Shown piece by piece: positions 33,249 to 45,169 of a stretch of 64,000 nucleotides of DNA. Position 1 is the first letter of the stretch. Each line of letters opens with the position of its first letter. This stretch comes from Darksidea phi (Eukaryota; Ascomycota; Dothideomycetes; Pleosporales; Lentitheciaceae), in contig JASJFT010000152.1 in assembly GCA_030770425.1 (NCBI GenBank), forward strand, positions 1 through 64,000, given 5' to 3'. The position numbers and the translations under genes were made by a program. The notes under the pieces are model-generated. The model was not told the DNA's origin and ran no database searches. It saw nothing but the letters and a program-made list of their open reading frames with translations.

Positions 33249-35246
33249 TCACCATGTTTCCTAGAGATACGTTAGTATAATGTGTCATTGTAGTTGGAAG
33301 CAGGGCCGACTTACGGCAATGTACTGGCCATCTTCCTTCTTCTTGGCCCAAAATTCTCTTGCCTCTGCCTCGCCAATGCCGCCTTTCTGCATGGCGATAC
33401 TGACAAGTGCATCTTCAACACCCTCGCCCATGCCCTTGCTGCTGCCGCATACGAAAATGCGGCCATCCAGGGCGTTGATGACGAACCAAACAATATCGGC
33501 TTGCAAGCGAACCTCGTCCTGGACGTACTTGGCTTCGCTCTGGGTACCGCGGAATTTACGGCTTTGCACCACCTTCTTGATCTCTTGCTCGTGGTCGCCG
33601 AGCTCGCCGGAGTAGATCTCGTCGAGCATGGAGTCGCGCACACCCTGGATGAGCCAGATCTTGTTTGCACAATTGGCGTTCTTCAACCTGTTCAAAATGA
33701 AGCCACGGAAAGGGGCCATGCCAACACCGGCGCCAATGAGTACCATAGGTCCATCTCCTCCAAACTGGCGAGACAACGGGTTCGACATGAGACCGCGGAA
33801 CATTGGAACGCGGAGGTCCAGGACCCCGGGGTCGATGCCCTCGTTCTCAGCGTTGATGAATGCCTGTGCCATACGCTCCATGTAGCCGCTCCCAACGCCA
33901 GTTCGGAAAGCTCCATCTGCGTGCCAGTCTGGCGTCTCGTGAATGCTCACGGCCATTTCGATGAGACGGCGGTTTCCGGGCAGGCCGGGGCGGGCCGACG
34001 AAATGTGCGGGTCGTTGGACAGCGAATAGAAGCGCGGCATCAATTGGTTGAGGACGGATAGCAGCGCTGGTAGCGGCGGCTTTGCCGACGGGAACGCGTG
34101 GAGGAGCTGGGCTACGGTGAGGTGCGAGGTGGTGCGAAGGTCGCAAAAGGCGGCCTGTCCCTGGGCAGAGCACAGGTACATGAGAATCTTCTTTTCATTT
34201 GGCGCGTCTGCATGTTCTGCCATGACGCGGAGAAGGTTCTTGGTTGGCGGGAACGACTGCACGTCTACGCACCAAGTCAGAAGCTCGCGACGCGTCGTAA
34301 TCAGCTCGCGTGGCTGGTCGTCTCCCCAAATGGTCGGCCAGCGGCCACCGTTGGTCTTCAGCGTGACCAGTTTGTCGCGGACAAACTTGGGAATGCAGAG
34401 GACGTCGAAGAGTTCATCGACAATCTGCTGCGAGTTGGGTGGACAGATACCAATAGCGCCCCCTACTTTGAAGTCGACACCACCCTCGTCGGGATAGTCG
34501 GTCACATCGAGATCAAAATGAAACGTCCTCTTCTCGGCTCCAGGCTTCGTCAGTTCGCGGGCGTGATAGACGGGCGCGGAGTAGACCTCGTATGGCGGAT
34601 GGGGCTGCACGAACTTGGGAGGCTCCTTGTGGACTTTTGTTAGGTGTTTCGGTTCGGTCGAAGGAACAGGCTCGAAAGACATGTTGACGGCAGGCAGTGG
34701 CGTCGTATCGGTGAGCTCGCTGTCAAGAGCGAGAGGCCCCAGGCGAAGGTTCAAGGTCCTGTATGCACGATTGTCGGGAATGATGACGGGCTGGTAGGTC
34801 GGCGACGAGGTATCCGGGGCCAATGACTTGAGCAAGCAGCAACCACCGCCGCAGCACTGGCTGATGAGCTTGGTAGCCGTCTCGCCATCGCCGAGTAGCT
34901 TGCGGATGTCGGAGGGGCTGTCTGAGATGAGCGTGGTGGAGGCGCGTCGGGGGCGCGTGTGCTCGGTGAAATTGACGGCAGCAGCGGGCAGGTCCTGCAG
35001 CTTGTCGGTAATCTCGTCCATCTGCCTGTCGGGCTCGGTGCTTGGGGTCAAAGGCGCTTCGGAATCTTCGCTGCTGCTTGTGTTGCCCCATAGCATGGAC
35101 TCGCCCGAGGACCTTGGCGAACCTGCATCGGGGTGGTGGGAGTGCGACGGCGGAGGCCTCAGCGTGAGCTCTGGGACGTCACGCGGCTCGGCGGGTATGG
35201 GGTCGTTTGGATGCGAGGTTGAGGTGGTGGGAATGCGAGTGTCCAT
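33249..35246 (-). CDS. FAD/NADPH reductase of the P450-reductase type lacking an FMN domain
   Basis: Exon 1 is 35246-33315. A 54-base intron (GTAAGT donor, ACTAAC branch, CTAG acceptor) leads to a tiny final exon, 33260-33249, encoding ETW and the stop. The protein has 647 residues. The first 110 residues are Pro/Ser-rich and probably disordered. A vicinal-cysteine motif (SQCCGGGCCLLKS) lies at about 130-142. The FAD-binding part has PRFYSLSNDP, and the NADP-binding part has GAGVGMAPFRGF and CGSSKGMGEGVEDAL. The terminal aromatic Trp is the position that stacks on FAD in the cytochrome P450 reductase / sulfite reductase family. There is no FMN flavodoxin domain, so it likely passes NADPH electrons to a separate acceptor. 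The partner is unknown. Confidence 0.85.
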
Positions 35247-36893
35247 TGTGGGCGATGCGGAGGCCAGAGAGCGGTGAGGGAAGCGGAGGAGCGGCGCTGT
35301 TGAAGGCGCGACAAAGGCGGAGGCTGTCCATGATATCAGCTACTGTGCACTGCTGCTCAATCGCGTGCGGCAGCGGGAGAGGAGAGGAGGGGATTTCGCA
35401 CGATGCCGCGATGCTTGTGTAAGCCCTCGGGCAGCGGAGGTGTGCGGCCATGATGCTATCAGATGGCGATCGAGAAATCTAATCAGATCGTGGGGGTCCG
35501 GACTGCCCACTCACCTCGCAACAGGGTCGTCGGCGGCCAGCGAGCAGAAAGGGGCGGCAGTCGCCTGGATGTGTGCAGCGCTCGACAGGTCGACACGGTG
35601 AAGAATTGGCCTCGCAGCGGGCGCGGCAGGATTAGGGGGTAGGTGAGGAGGAAATGGGGTTGGCGATGACGAGGGCCTTTTTTCGCTTTTGAGAGCAGTA
35701 CCAGAAGAGGCCGAGATGGGCATGTCAGGCCGTGCCGAACCATCCCTCCCACATTTTCCCGCTGGCGGCCACACCAACACCTGCATCGCCTGACCGCAGG
35801 CCGCAGACCGCAACATGCACCTCTCCGGCCACGCCCGCGCGCTGAACTGATTTGCTATTTCCAGCCCTGCGTGCACAGCCGGCCTGATCTCTCCAGCTCG
35901 TTTGCAATCCGGCTATGCCATCCCGTCGCTCTCACCACCCGCAACCGGTGCGCCACCCTCTTGCGTCAACCAGTCGCCGAGCATCGGCCAGAATTTCCCA
36001 TCAGGGATCAAACCCGGCTCGTTCTCTCGGGCGTGGAGACGGTGCTGCTGCTCTCCCGCAAAGCACGCGACGAGGGAGTCGACGGCGAGCACCCTATAAT
36101 AGCGGCCCACGCGCTCGCCATCTTGCATATTGCCTGCAACGATGGCACAATCGGGCGTTTTCCAATTCGTTCGATAGCTGTCGCGACACCATGCGGTCCT
36201 GCAGATGCTCGTCCTTCGTCTTCTTCAATCATAGCGACCTTTGCGTCGCTTTGCCTCATCCGCGGGCGATGCCGGAGAGATAACGTCCCAAATTATCAAT
36301 TAGTCCCTTGGTTCTTATCAGATCTTACCGATGACACCTCCAATGTGCGCATCGGCCGTCCTCGAAACACTTTACACGGTTCCCTTAGTACGCGGTATTG
36401 CTCATTACAGACTCATCAAGTCTATTGTGCCGACAGCATCCCGTCTTGGTAAGCGATTACGATGTCGCCCTTGGAAATCGAGTAATCCCTGCCCCACACA
36501 CGCTGTGGACGTTCGGCAACGCATCCGTGGTGCCCCCCACGACCAACGATTCCAGAACACGCTTGTTCCCCACATACCGATAGAGGGGCTATCAGATGCA
36601 GCCTGTCCATCTGAGCATCTGATAACTCGATTGGGAAAGAATGCCACTCGCACTCAGAAGACTCCCAAAGGCCAACTCGGCACCAGGACGCTATCATTGC
36701 GTGCACAGCTGGGTCGCATTTAGTCATGTTTATCCAAGTCTGCATCGGCGTGTACAGCCATCATGCGCCATTCCAGCGCGCTTTCTATGAAGCTATTCCC
36801 CACCTTTCGCGTCCCCGCTTAATCCCGTCCGAAGCCACCCAAAGGCCCTCAGCACATCGACAGTACTGTTACCATTCACCTTAAGTTCCTCCA
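35247..36893. other. Intergenic, no gene supported
   Basis: Overlapping frames exist on both strands (35483-35876 minus, 35871-36452 plus, 36331-36723 plus, 36405-36745 minus), but none has a recognisable domain or a coherent splice model. The left part is presumably promoter and leader of the reductase gene; the right end is the 3' flank of the cupin gene. Confidence 0.4.
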
Positions 36894-37637
36894 CTAATCA
36901 TACTTTCCACTTTCCCTCACCAACCCCGCGTCCTCATTCTCCTTCATGCTCCTCCGACTCCATTCAGGCGCTTCATCCTCCCCCTTTTCCTCCTTCTCAT
37001 CGCCCTCCTCCTTCGTCTTGTGCACAGTCGCAGGATCGTGCTCGGCGGGCGAATACACAGTAATCAGCTCCAATGGCTCATCTCCCCTCGTAACGAATTG
37101 ATGCTGCGTTCCGGCGGGGACTACGACGACGTCGCCTGCGGCTACTTCTTGGTCTTTTCCTGCAACGGTTGCTAGGCCCTTTCCTGAAGTGAAGAGGAGG
37201 ATTTGATCGACTGTGTGTACCTACATACATTACTTATCAGTACCAGATGGAACCAAAGAGTGGAGCGAGGGGCTTCATACCTCATCCCCGATTTCCCCGC
37301 CCACTGGCACTTCCATGGCGACAATCTGACTGTAGAGCCCGGTATGCAACACCGTTCTAAAATCCCCAAACGCCCTCTTCTCACTCATCAACCCTTTGAA
37401 CAGCACCATCTCATGCTTCGGCACTGCATCCTTCCTGTTCCCCGTCTTCTTATACACCTCCACTTTCTTAGCCTCCATATTTCTACCGGTACTGTGAAAA
37501 GGCGCCGTTGAAGTGCTAGAACAAAGCTGTGACGCCGGCAACAAGATCGTGCGCGAGAGGTTCAATGCAACGGGGCGGAAATGCGATGGCGATCGGTGCG
37601 TTAGATGATAGCTTGTGTAAGACGCCGTCTTTAGCAT
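36894..37637 (-). CDS. Cupin-domain protein, mannose-6-phosphate isomerase-like
   Basis: Two exons (37637-37281 and 37220-36894) with a 60-base intron (GTATGA donor, TACTGAT branch, GTAG acceptor) encode 227 residues from the Met at 37637. The core has the single-domain cupin pattern: GGEIGDEVHTVDQILLFTSG, then AGDVVVVPAGTQHQFVTRG. It offers Glu/His ligands for a metal and the usual Gly/Pro turn. The tail is charged (Lys/Glu-rich). Residues 1-53 before MEAKKVEVY are rich in Arg, Ser and hydrophobics, with an FHSTGRN ending, like a mitochondrial presequence. Translation could instead start at that later Met (37478), giving a 174-residue cytosolic form. Substrate is unknown. Confidence 0.78.
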
Positions 37638-38570
37638 TGGAGAGTGATCGCAGTGTTCTTGCTGCGCGGTGGAAGGGGATGATGCGTTGGTGTGGCGCAT
37701 CGCGTCCAACCATTTATTCTTATGCCGTCTCTATTACGCACCCGGGACGCGTCTGGAGCGGCGATGACGTCAATATCTTTCGACGCCCCTTGAGCTCTAG
37801 GCTCGCTTATGCTGATTCGATGCTTTGTATTCATCGTTGGTGATGCCGATTTGCGCTTGCTGGGGTCTGATGGACGTACTTGATGATATAATGCTTTGTC
37901 GTGCCGAGATGTGTGCGGGTGAGTAAGCTCCGGATCGATAACCAAGACGTGTTGTCGGATTTCATATACCTCGGGGATATATATACTCGGAACAACAACG
38001 CGATACGAAGTAACTAAACCTGCAATCTGATGGCGTGAAATCCGTACTATATGTCGGTTGAAAATGCAAAAGCTAGACACGGCCCAATGCGGCGTCCATG
38101 CAATTATTTATCTATCCATCGCTATCAATGAGAGAGGAGACTAATGTACAACGTCTCCACACGAGGAGCATAGTTAGCCTTGCGCCGGTATGCTTAAATC
38201 CCCCCAAAACGCCATGCTGCACTACCGCCTACCCTGATAATGGTTGTGATCGATCATGTGAGGCTCGAAAGGTGGTGTGACCTCAACAATCGCAACAGCC
38301 CCAGGGTGGCGCCACCGCCCGTTTAACGGAATCCTGTGTAGGTGCCCATCTCGCTAATTGCGAGCCACACGATGCCGTTCCGATGGAGTGATATTTCGGA
38401 GTGATCCGGAGAGATTCGAGAATGGATGGATGACTGTTGCGGTGAAACTGTACCTAAACAACGGGAGCCTCACCCTAGTTGGTAGAATGCGCCGTTACTG
38501 GATGCGACTATGACCATACTCCACCTTTGCCTGTCTTCCCCTTCCCTAGGCAGAAAAGAACATGCCCGCA
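37638..38570. other. Intergenic, no gene seen
   Basis: This is the upstream flank of the cupin gene and the 3' flank of the ABC transporter gene. A frame on the minus strand (37631-38080) overlaps the cupin start and has no domain. No structured RNA was recognised. Confidence 0.45.
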
Positions 38571-41007
38571 CTACCTCTTGCTCTCCACAGGCGCCTTCTC
38601 CGCTTCGGCCTCCTCATCCTCCTCCGCCTCTGCCAGCTCGCGCTCAATCTCCTCCACCCCAGTAACCCTCGGGTCCCGTACCTCATGCTTCATCTCGCCT
38701 CCACTCTGCTGCCACTCCATCAACTTGTTGAAAGCGCCATCAGGGTTCGACGAAAGCTCCTCATATGTACCCTCTTCAGCAACCTGACCATCTGCGCTGA
38801 TGCAGATGATGCGGTCGGACCGCTTGATGGTTGAAAGGCGATGGGCGATACTGATTGTCGTGTTTCTCTCTTGGAGCAACTTGCTCAAAGCTTGATTGAC
38901 TAGTGTCTCTGATTCTGCGTCGAGCGCGCTGGTTGCTTCATCTAGAATGAGAATGTCGGGCTTCTTGATGAGGGCTCGCGCGATGGCGATACGCTGTTTT
39001 TGTCCACCAGATAGTTGAGTTCCTCGCGCGCCAACATGCGTCTCAAGACCGTCGGGCTGGTGGGAATTAGTCTATCTCGCACGTTGAAGGGACAGGAATA
39101 CTCACAAAATCACTGATGAACTCGCAATTGGCCTTGCGAGCAGCAGCGATGATCTCAGCACGAGTCGCGTTAGGCACACCGTAAGCGATATTCTCCGCAA
39201 TGGTACCTGAGAACAGAACCGGTTCTTGCCCTACGTAGCCGATCTTTCTCCGCAGTTGCTTCGCATTCAGCTTTGTAATGTCACGTCCATTTATGGTGAT
39301 GGTCCCACTGGTTGGAATGTAGAATCGCAGTAGTAAACTGGCCACAGTCGACTTGCCTGCTCCACTGGGTGCAACAATGGCGACATTCATGCCCTGTTCA
39401 ATCTTGAAGTTCAGGTCCTTGAAGATCTTAACTTTGGGTCGAGTAGGATAGCTGAAGGTGACGTTTTTAAACTCGATTGGGCCGCGCGCTGATCTGACAG
39501 GCTCGCCTCTTGTGGGTGACAGCGTGGGATTCCGGTCTTGAAGTTCAAAGAGACGGCTGGCGGCACCAACACCTTTCATCATCTCACCCCAGAAGCCAGA
39601 CAAACCGACCATGCTCGATCCGGCATATGCGGTGTACATCAAGAACGATGAGAGCTCACCAATAGTGATGGCGCCTGATTTAACCATGCTGCCTCCGACG
39701 TACAACACGGCGATGACGGTGAGGTTGCCCATGAGTCCAGTGACACCGTAAAAGGTGGCAGCTACGAAAGCTTCCCGCTTCCCAAGGGCGAATATCCTCT
39801 TGATTTGGCGGTTGTAGCGCCCTGCTTCTGAGACCTCGCCTGCAAAAGCCTGCGCGGTTCTGACGTTGCCTAGTCGTTCTTCGGCGATCTTGGTCAAGGT
39901 TCCGAGATTCTTCTGGATCTTCCGACTAATGTTGCGTAGCTGGCGACCTGCAATGAAGGCACAGATTGCGAGAGGCGGGCCAATGATGCCGAGGATGCCT
40001 GTGAGCTTGATACTCACCCAACCCATCATGGCGAAACCAGCGGCACCGCTGACCATGGAGCGGAGTCCATCAGACAGGTTTTGCGTAATGCTCTTGCCGA
40101 CAATGATCGTGTCCGAACCAAGACGGGAGATGAGGTCACCAACTCTGTTCGCGTCGAAGAACTCGGCGTTCTGGACGAAGGTCTTGCGGTAGAGCTGGGA
40201 TCGCAGACGGGCAACGATGCGCTCGCCGACGATACGCAGGATGATGATGCGTCCGAAATTGGCTGCCGCGCCCGTTGCAAGCACACCCGCCAACGCGATG
40301 TAGAATGTCGTGATGTCCATGCCAAAGAGCAGCTCCTTGGAGCCCTCTGGCTGCGTCGCAATATCCAAAATCTTCCCGATTGAGAAGGGCACCGACATGC
40401 TCACGGCCGACGACGTCAGCAGAAACACGAATGCCGCCGACAGTGCCTTCGCTTCCGGCCTCGCAATCTTGATCAGCCGCCACATCTCCCTCATGCTGCC
40501 CGGGCTGTTAGCTGAGGAGCCCTCCTTACTCAGCTTTGCGCTCAGGTTAACCTCCGCTGCCGCAGTTGCCTTCTCCGACTTCGCAAAGCCCATCTCTTCC
40601 TGCTCGCCGTCATTCTCCTCGCTGTCGATGACGCCCTTGGCCTTCATTTCCTCCTTGTATGATCTGCGCACCTTTGCCGGCCGCTTCTCATCTTGTCTCG
40701 TTTCCAGTAGAGCTCGCGATTGGTAAAACATTCGGAGGGGGTGCGGCAGCCCATGGTGACGCGTGGTGCTGGCGGGCGCATAACCTAGCGACGGTCGGAG
40801 CAGTGTTCGGCGTGGCTTCGTGTTTTGGATGCGGACGGGGGTGGAGGAGTTGGATGATGACGATATCGGCCTGGAGAGAATGGACGATGAGGCGTGGATT
40901 CGCGGTTGTATCTGAGCGAAAAGAGCTCCGTTTCCGGATCCGTGCCAGGCTCTCGCGGAGAGGCCCAATGTGCCGCGCATGGTTGAAGAATAGATAGATG
41001 CGGTCAT
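38571..41007 (-). CDS. MDL1: Mitochondrial ABC half-transporter, MDL1 type
   Basis: Exons 41007-39106 and 39056-38571 with a 49-base intron (GTGAGT, branch ACTAAT, CCAG) encode 795 residues. The N-terminus of about 150 residues is rich in Arg/Ser and lacks acidic residues at first, as a mitochondrial presequence should. One membrane domain of about six helices (roughly residues 190-490) is followed by one nucleotide-binding domain. Its motifs are Walker [10 protein letters not shown] (about 545-553), Q-loop [10 protein letters not shown], signature LSGGQ, Walker [13 protein letters not shown] and H-loop IAHRLSTI. The C-terminus is strongly acidic. The order TMD-NBD, the presequence and the sequence style fit the inner-membrane peptide exporter MDL1/ABCB10 group. 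It would work as a homodimer. MDL2 or another mitochondrial ABCB member is the alternative. Confidence 0.88.
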
Positions 41008-41665
41008 CTACCTGCAATGGTGTATTATTCTGCAGCGTACAAAAGCACTCGACATGGCGACAGGATGGGGTGCGAGAGGTTGCGGGGTGACAAGAGCTGT
41101 GACAGCTGGGGGAGAGCTCCAGGCAAAAGTTTCGCTAACAAGATGACGGAATCGATTGCGCTCGAGATGGTCGGCGGATCGGGCGAACACGGGCCCGGTC
41201 CGGCGGTCGCTATTGATATCAACACTAACCAAAGGATAACTGTGGCCCACGTATAAGGCTGATTGCTTTGTTGGTGTGTTCCTATCAGGCATCTGGATTC
41301 AATCTTGTTGTTTGCTTTTAGCGGTGGCGTGGTCGTATTGAACATGTTAGCTCGCAATCAAATCAGCAGAGTGGGGGATATTACTCGGCACATGCAGAAC
41401 TCACTGGCCGCACGTTATTTTGAACTCAATTTGTTTGATATACATCACGTCTCTGATTGTCAGGTTATCCAGGGAAAGTGCGCACCAGGTCTCTAGCACA
41501 GCCACAGCTATGACTCCAGCGCGGAGGGCTGCTCAGCTCGACTCATACTTCCAGTCGGCATTCTTATCTAGCTTCCACACTCACCTCGCTGTAATCTCGC
41601 TGGTCAATCACAAGGACCAGAGCGCGAACCATAACACCAAGGCGATTTAGGCTACCCACAACATC
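41008..41665. promoter_or_regulatory. Divergent promoter region, MDL1-type gene and RNA cyclase gene
   Basis: Starts of the minus-strand ABC transporter (41007) and plus-strand RNA cyclase (41666) are 658 bases apart. Short frames inside (41025-41357, 41263-41496, 41420-41650) have no features. Both promoters lie here. Confidence 0.5.
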
Positions 41666-42847
41666 ATGGCCAAACCGATTCACCTCGAAGGCACAACTCT
41701 CGAAGGCGGCGGCCAACTCCTCCGTCTCGCAACCTGCCTCTCCGCCCTAACATCCCAGCCTATTCACATCACCAACATTCGCGGCAGACGCTCTGGCGGC
41801 GGCGGTCTAAAAGCCCAACACCTAGCTTCCGTCCAATGGCTGGCCCAAGCATCCAATACGCGAATCAGCGGTATGGGACTAAAGAGCAAGGAGATCACTT
41901 TCACTCCGAGAGCAAGGAGAGCAGATGTCGGATTGGGAGGCGAGATTGTGATCGAACAGAACACGCCCGGAGCCGTGAACTTGGTGTTTCAGGCTATCCT
42001 ACCGTATGTGCTGTTTAGAGGTGGAGAAGAGAGGGTTAGGGTGAGAATCACGGGTGGAACCAACGTGTCGAATTCGCCGAGTTACGATTATGTGGAGCAG
42101 GTGTTGCTTCCCATGCTTTCGCTCATCGGCATCCCACTCATCGAAGCCGAGGTGCATTCGAGAGGCTGGTCACAGGGTAGTACGGCGTTGGGAAGCGTCA
42201 CATATACCGTCACACCGTTGCGGAAGAAGCTGCCATCCTTCCAGCTCATGCGACGTGGAGAAGTGAAAAGCATCAATGCCACCATCATCGCACCCAAGGA
42301 CTACGAACAGCAGATTCGTGACGAGCTGGATGTCATGTTCGAAAAGCGAGAAGGGAAGTTCTTCAGTGCTAGGGAGCCGCATATTGAAATCACCTTCGAA
42401 GACTCCAAGCACGAAAAACGTTTCTATCTCCTCTTAGTCGCTACCACCACCACGGACATCAGGCTGGGCCGCGACTGGCTCTATGATCATGGGGTGCGAG
42501 CTGGAAAAATGGACAATGTCATCTCAAGTCTTGTGCGACAGGTGTCCAACGATCTAATAGCGGAAATTGAGCACGGAGGTTGTGTTGATGAGCATTTGAG
42601 GGACCAGTTGGTTGTCTTTCAGGCACTCGCGGAGGGCAAGAGTAACGTGTACGGTGGAGAAAAAAAGGGCGCGCGGCTGGAGGCGAGCCTGCACGCTAAG
42701 ACTGCGCATTGGGTTGCGAGGGAGGTCGTTGGTGTTGAGTTTGATGGGGACGGGAGCTGTGAGGGGATTGGGTTTGGGGTGGAGGACGGAGAAGGGAAGA
42801 GCGAAGTGATAACTGAAGGCATGAAGGAGTTGGAACTTTCACACTAG
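41666..42847 (+). CDS. RTC1: RNA 3'-terminal phosphate cyclase
   Basis: A single exon encodes 393 residues. The start MAKPIHLEGTTLEGGGQLLRLA is the standard N-terminus of the RtcA family, followed by the RGRRSGGGGLKAQHLASV signature (about residues 39-56). Further family blocks are GAVNLVFQAILPYVLF, ITGGTNVSNSPSYDYVEQVLLP, and VDEHLRDQLVVFQALAEG near the C-terminus, which contains a His in the expected active-site region. The enzyme converts RNA 3'-phosphate ends to 2',3'-cyclic phosphates through an enzyme-AMP intermediate. The insert domain between about 190 and 280 is present. The gene is intact and unspliced. The gene symbol follows the common name of the enzyme (RTC/RTCD1) and is not checked against a fungal nomenclature. 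Confidence 0.9.
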   Translation: MAKPIHLEGTTLEGGGQLLRLATCLSALTSQPIHITNIRGRRSGGGGLKAQHLASVQWLAQASNTRISGMGLKSKEITFTPRARRADVGLGGEIVIEQNTPGAVNLVFQAILPYVLFRGGEERVRVRITGGTNVSNSPSYDYVEQVLLPMLSLIGIPLIEAEVHSRGWSQGSTALGSVTYTVTPLRKKLPSFQLMRRGEVKSINATIIAPKDYEQQIRDELDVMFEKREGKFFSAREPHIEITFEDSKHEKRFYLLLVATTTTDIRLGRDWLYDHGVRAGKMDNVISSLVRQVSNDLIAEIEHGGCVDEHLRDQLVVFQALAEGKSNVYGGEKKGARLEASLHAKTAHWVAREVVGVEFDGDGSCEGIGFGVEDGEGKSEVITEGMKELELSH

Positions 42848-42929
42848 ACACCAGACTATCTCACTTCTGCGGTTCAGAGTCTAGTAGTAGGATATCCCGC
42901 TCCTCGTCGTAATCCTCTTCTTTACCCAC

Positions 42930-44508
42930 TCACAGCGCATACCTAAAATACTTAGCCTCACCATCCGTCTGATCCTTAAACCCATCCTCCACCGCCTGTT
43001 CATCCTCACCAGCCCCATACAACCCATCCCTGCTCTGGTTCTCCCACGCCATCCACTGCCTCAAAAACAGACTTACAGCAACCATCCCACAATAGCAAGT
43101 AATCAACCCTGTCAAAGCAGAAAAGTACCGTGGCTTCTCCCTCGCAAAGAATATATTCGCACCTGCAATGTTTCCCGCAGCGTAAAATAGGAACCATAGC
43201 CCGTTAGCAGTGGACCGTTTGGTGTGGCCGGCAATATTGGTCGTGAGCAGGTTCCATGATAGGATTGCGGGTGCGCCAATGAGGTATTGGAGCCATGTGC
43301 AGCCAACGAGACTCCAGCGGTGGGAGAGAGATATGAGACGGATTCCTAGGAGGCCACCGAGTGGTGGAAGGCAGATGAGTGCAAGAACGATACACCGTGT
43401 GTCCTTGAAGTATCCCGCTGCAAACCCACAAAGCGGCACCAAAACAAACTCAAAGGCGCCCGTCGGAAGCTGCAACAATGTGGCATAGATCCCAGAAAAG
43501 CCGTACCCTTTGATAAGGCTCGACGCGAAGTTAGAAACCCCGCCGTTGATAACACCGCAGGCTAGCGCAATAAGCGCGAGACAATGCACCTTGACATCTA
43601 CGGCCGCTTCCCATACCTGACGTGTTTGAAACTGCTTCGTTTTGACTCCAATCATATTCCCCGCGATCCTATCAATTGCCACAATCCGCTGTTTGTGTGT
43701 AAGGAATTTCGCAGACGAGGGCGAATCGGGCATTACCCAAAGGAACACCCACGACCAGACGAAATTTATCAGCCCGATGACGAGGAAGATGAGTTGCCAG
43801 GTTTTGATCTTGTCGCTGTTTGTGTAGCCGAGGCCGTAACCTAACAGCGCCCCGACCATAGTGGCCATTCCGTTGAAGGCGAGGAAGATGGACATCCGCA
43901 GCGGTTGCTCGTCCCGAGTGTAGAACATACTCACGATGTTCATAATCGCAGGACTGATACTCGCTTCAAACATTCCCAGCAGGAATCTCAGTACCAACAT
44001 GCCGGCATAGTTCTTCGCCGCAACGTGGCAGCACAGCAATACCGACCAGGTCAAGATCATGCTACCCGTGTACTTTGAAACCGGAAGACGCTGTATGAGG
44101 TAATTTGCAGGCAGTGCCCAGAAGAGGTACCCAAAGTTGAAGATGGCGGCGACCCAGCTGTAGCGCTGACCCTCGAGGCCGAGGTCCGGAATGAGGGTGT
44201 AGGCAGATGCATAGTTTAAGGAAAGTTTGTCGAGGAACTGGATTGTGTAGGTTATACAGATCTGGAAATTGTCAACATTTTCTCGGCTATGTTTCGAAGG
44301 GCGGCGAGTGACGTACCATGGGCATGATAACCCAATCGATCTTTCGGAGCACAATCTTCCTTTCAGCATCCAACTCTTCTCTCGAGTAGCGTCGGACCTC
44401 AAGATACAGCTCAGCTCCAATGTCACGCATCTGCTTCTCTGCAGCCAATTGCCCCTCATCGACGCTCGGTGCTGGCGCGATCTCAGACTGCTTCTCTTTC
44501 TCCGTCAT
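42930..44508 (-). CDS. MFS permease, allantoate/Dal5-like family
   Basis: Exons 44508-44317 and 44261-42930 with a 55-base intron (GTACGT donor, CCAG acceptor) encode 507 residues. The start MTEKEKQSEIAPAPSVDEG is the normal hydrophilic N-terminus, followed by EELDAERKIVLRKIDWVIMPM, which joins in frame to ICITYTIQFLDKLSLNYAS. About twelve membrane helices follow. The KLSLNYA segment after helix 1, the FLLGMFEASISPAIMNIVSMFY block and SWVFLWVMPDSPSSAKFLT in the central loop are typical of the Dal5/anion:cation symporter group of fungal permeases, whose members carry allantoate, nicotinate, biotin or other carboxylates. The acidic C-terminal tail is normal. The substrate cannot be read from sequence. 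It converges with the RNA cyclase gene, with only 82 bases between stops. Confidence 0.88.
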
Positions 44509-45169
44509 CGTGAAAGTTTCTCAATGTGCTTGTTAGAGTCCGAGAGAAATCTGATGCGTGGTGTGTAGTTGAATTGTCATCCGCTCACTGTCTAGCTGGA
44601 CGTAGTTGGGAGAACTGGCCTGGTGCTATAGTCCTGATCGATCGAACCAAGTTATGGATCCCAATGAACGTCAGTGCAGCTGTCACTGCGGGATGTCGCC
44701 TTTACCTGGTTGTGTGCTCCCACCCTTGGTATTTGCCACAATTCTGACGGATCGTTGTCTTATGAACAATGAATGCATGATGCCTATCGTCATCCTTGCT
44801 AGTGGTGGTTGAGATGCATAGCCGTTTGATCCCACGGCATGCCCAATCGGGAGCTTTTCGGGTGGTGTTGCCTTAATTGGATAAGTGGCGGGGAATGGCA
44901 CGTGGGTGGTTGCGATGTTAGTGCGTCGTTCGTCAATTCAGTATAGGAAAGATGAGCGGGAAGAGGCAAGGTGTGGTATCATCACAGGGTTAGAGTTGGA
45001 AGCGTTGGACATGTGGAGAGTGCGTGTTTGGAGTGTAATATCGCTGTCTGCCTGAATATGATAATTCGAGCCCGGCCCCCTGATGTGAATTCGTTATCGT
45101 CGTAATCTAGCTTGAGGCAGCTAAACAGGGAGGGTTGCTCGTCGTAGCGCTCGGCGAAGCGGCAGTTTC
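44509..45169. other. Promoter region of the permease gene
   Basis: This gap separates the start of the minus-strand permease from the stop of the minus-strand WD40 gene. No coding frame is supported. It holds the permease promoter and the 3' flank of the WD40 gene. Confidence 0.5.

Noticed and set aside
35871..36452. 193-codon plus-strand frame
   Set aside because: No domain, signal peptide or splice partner, and it is overlapped by equally long frames on both strands.
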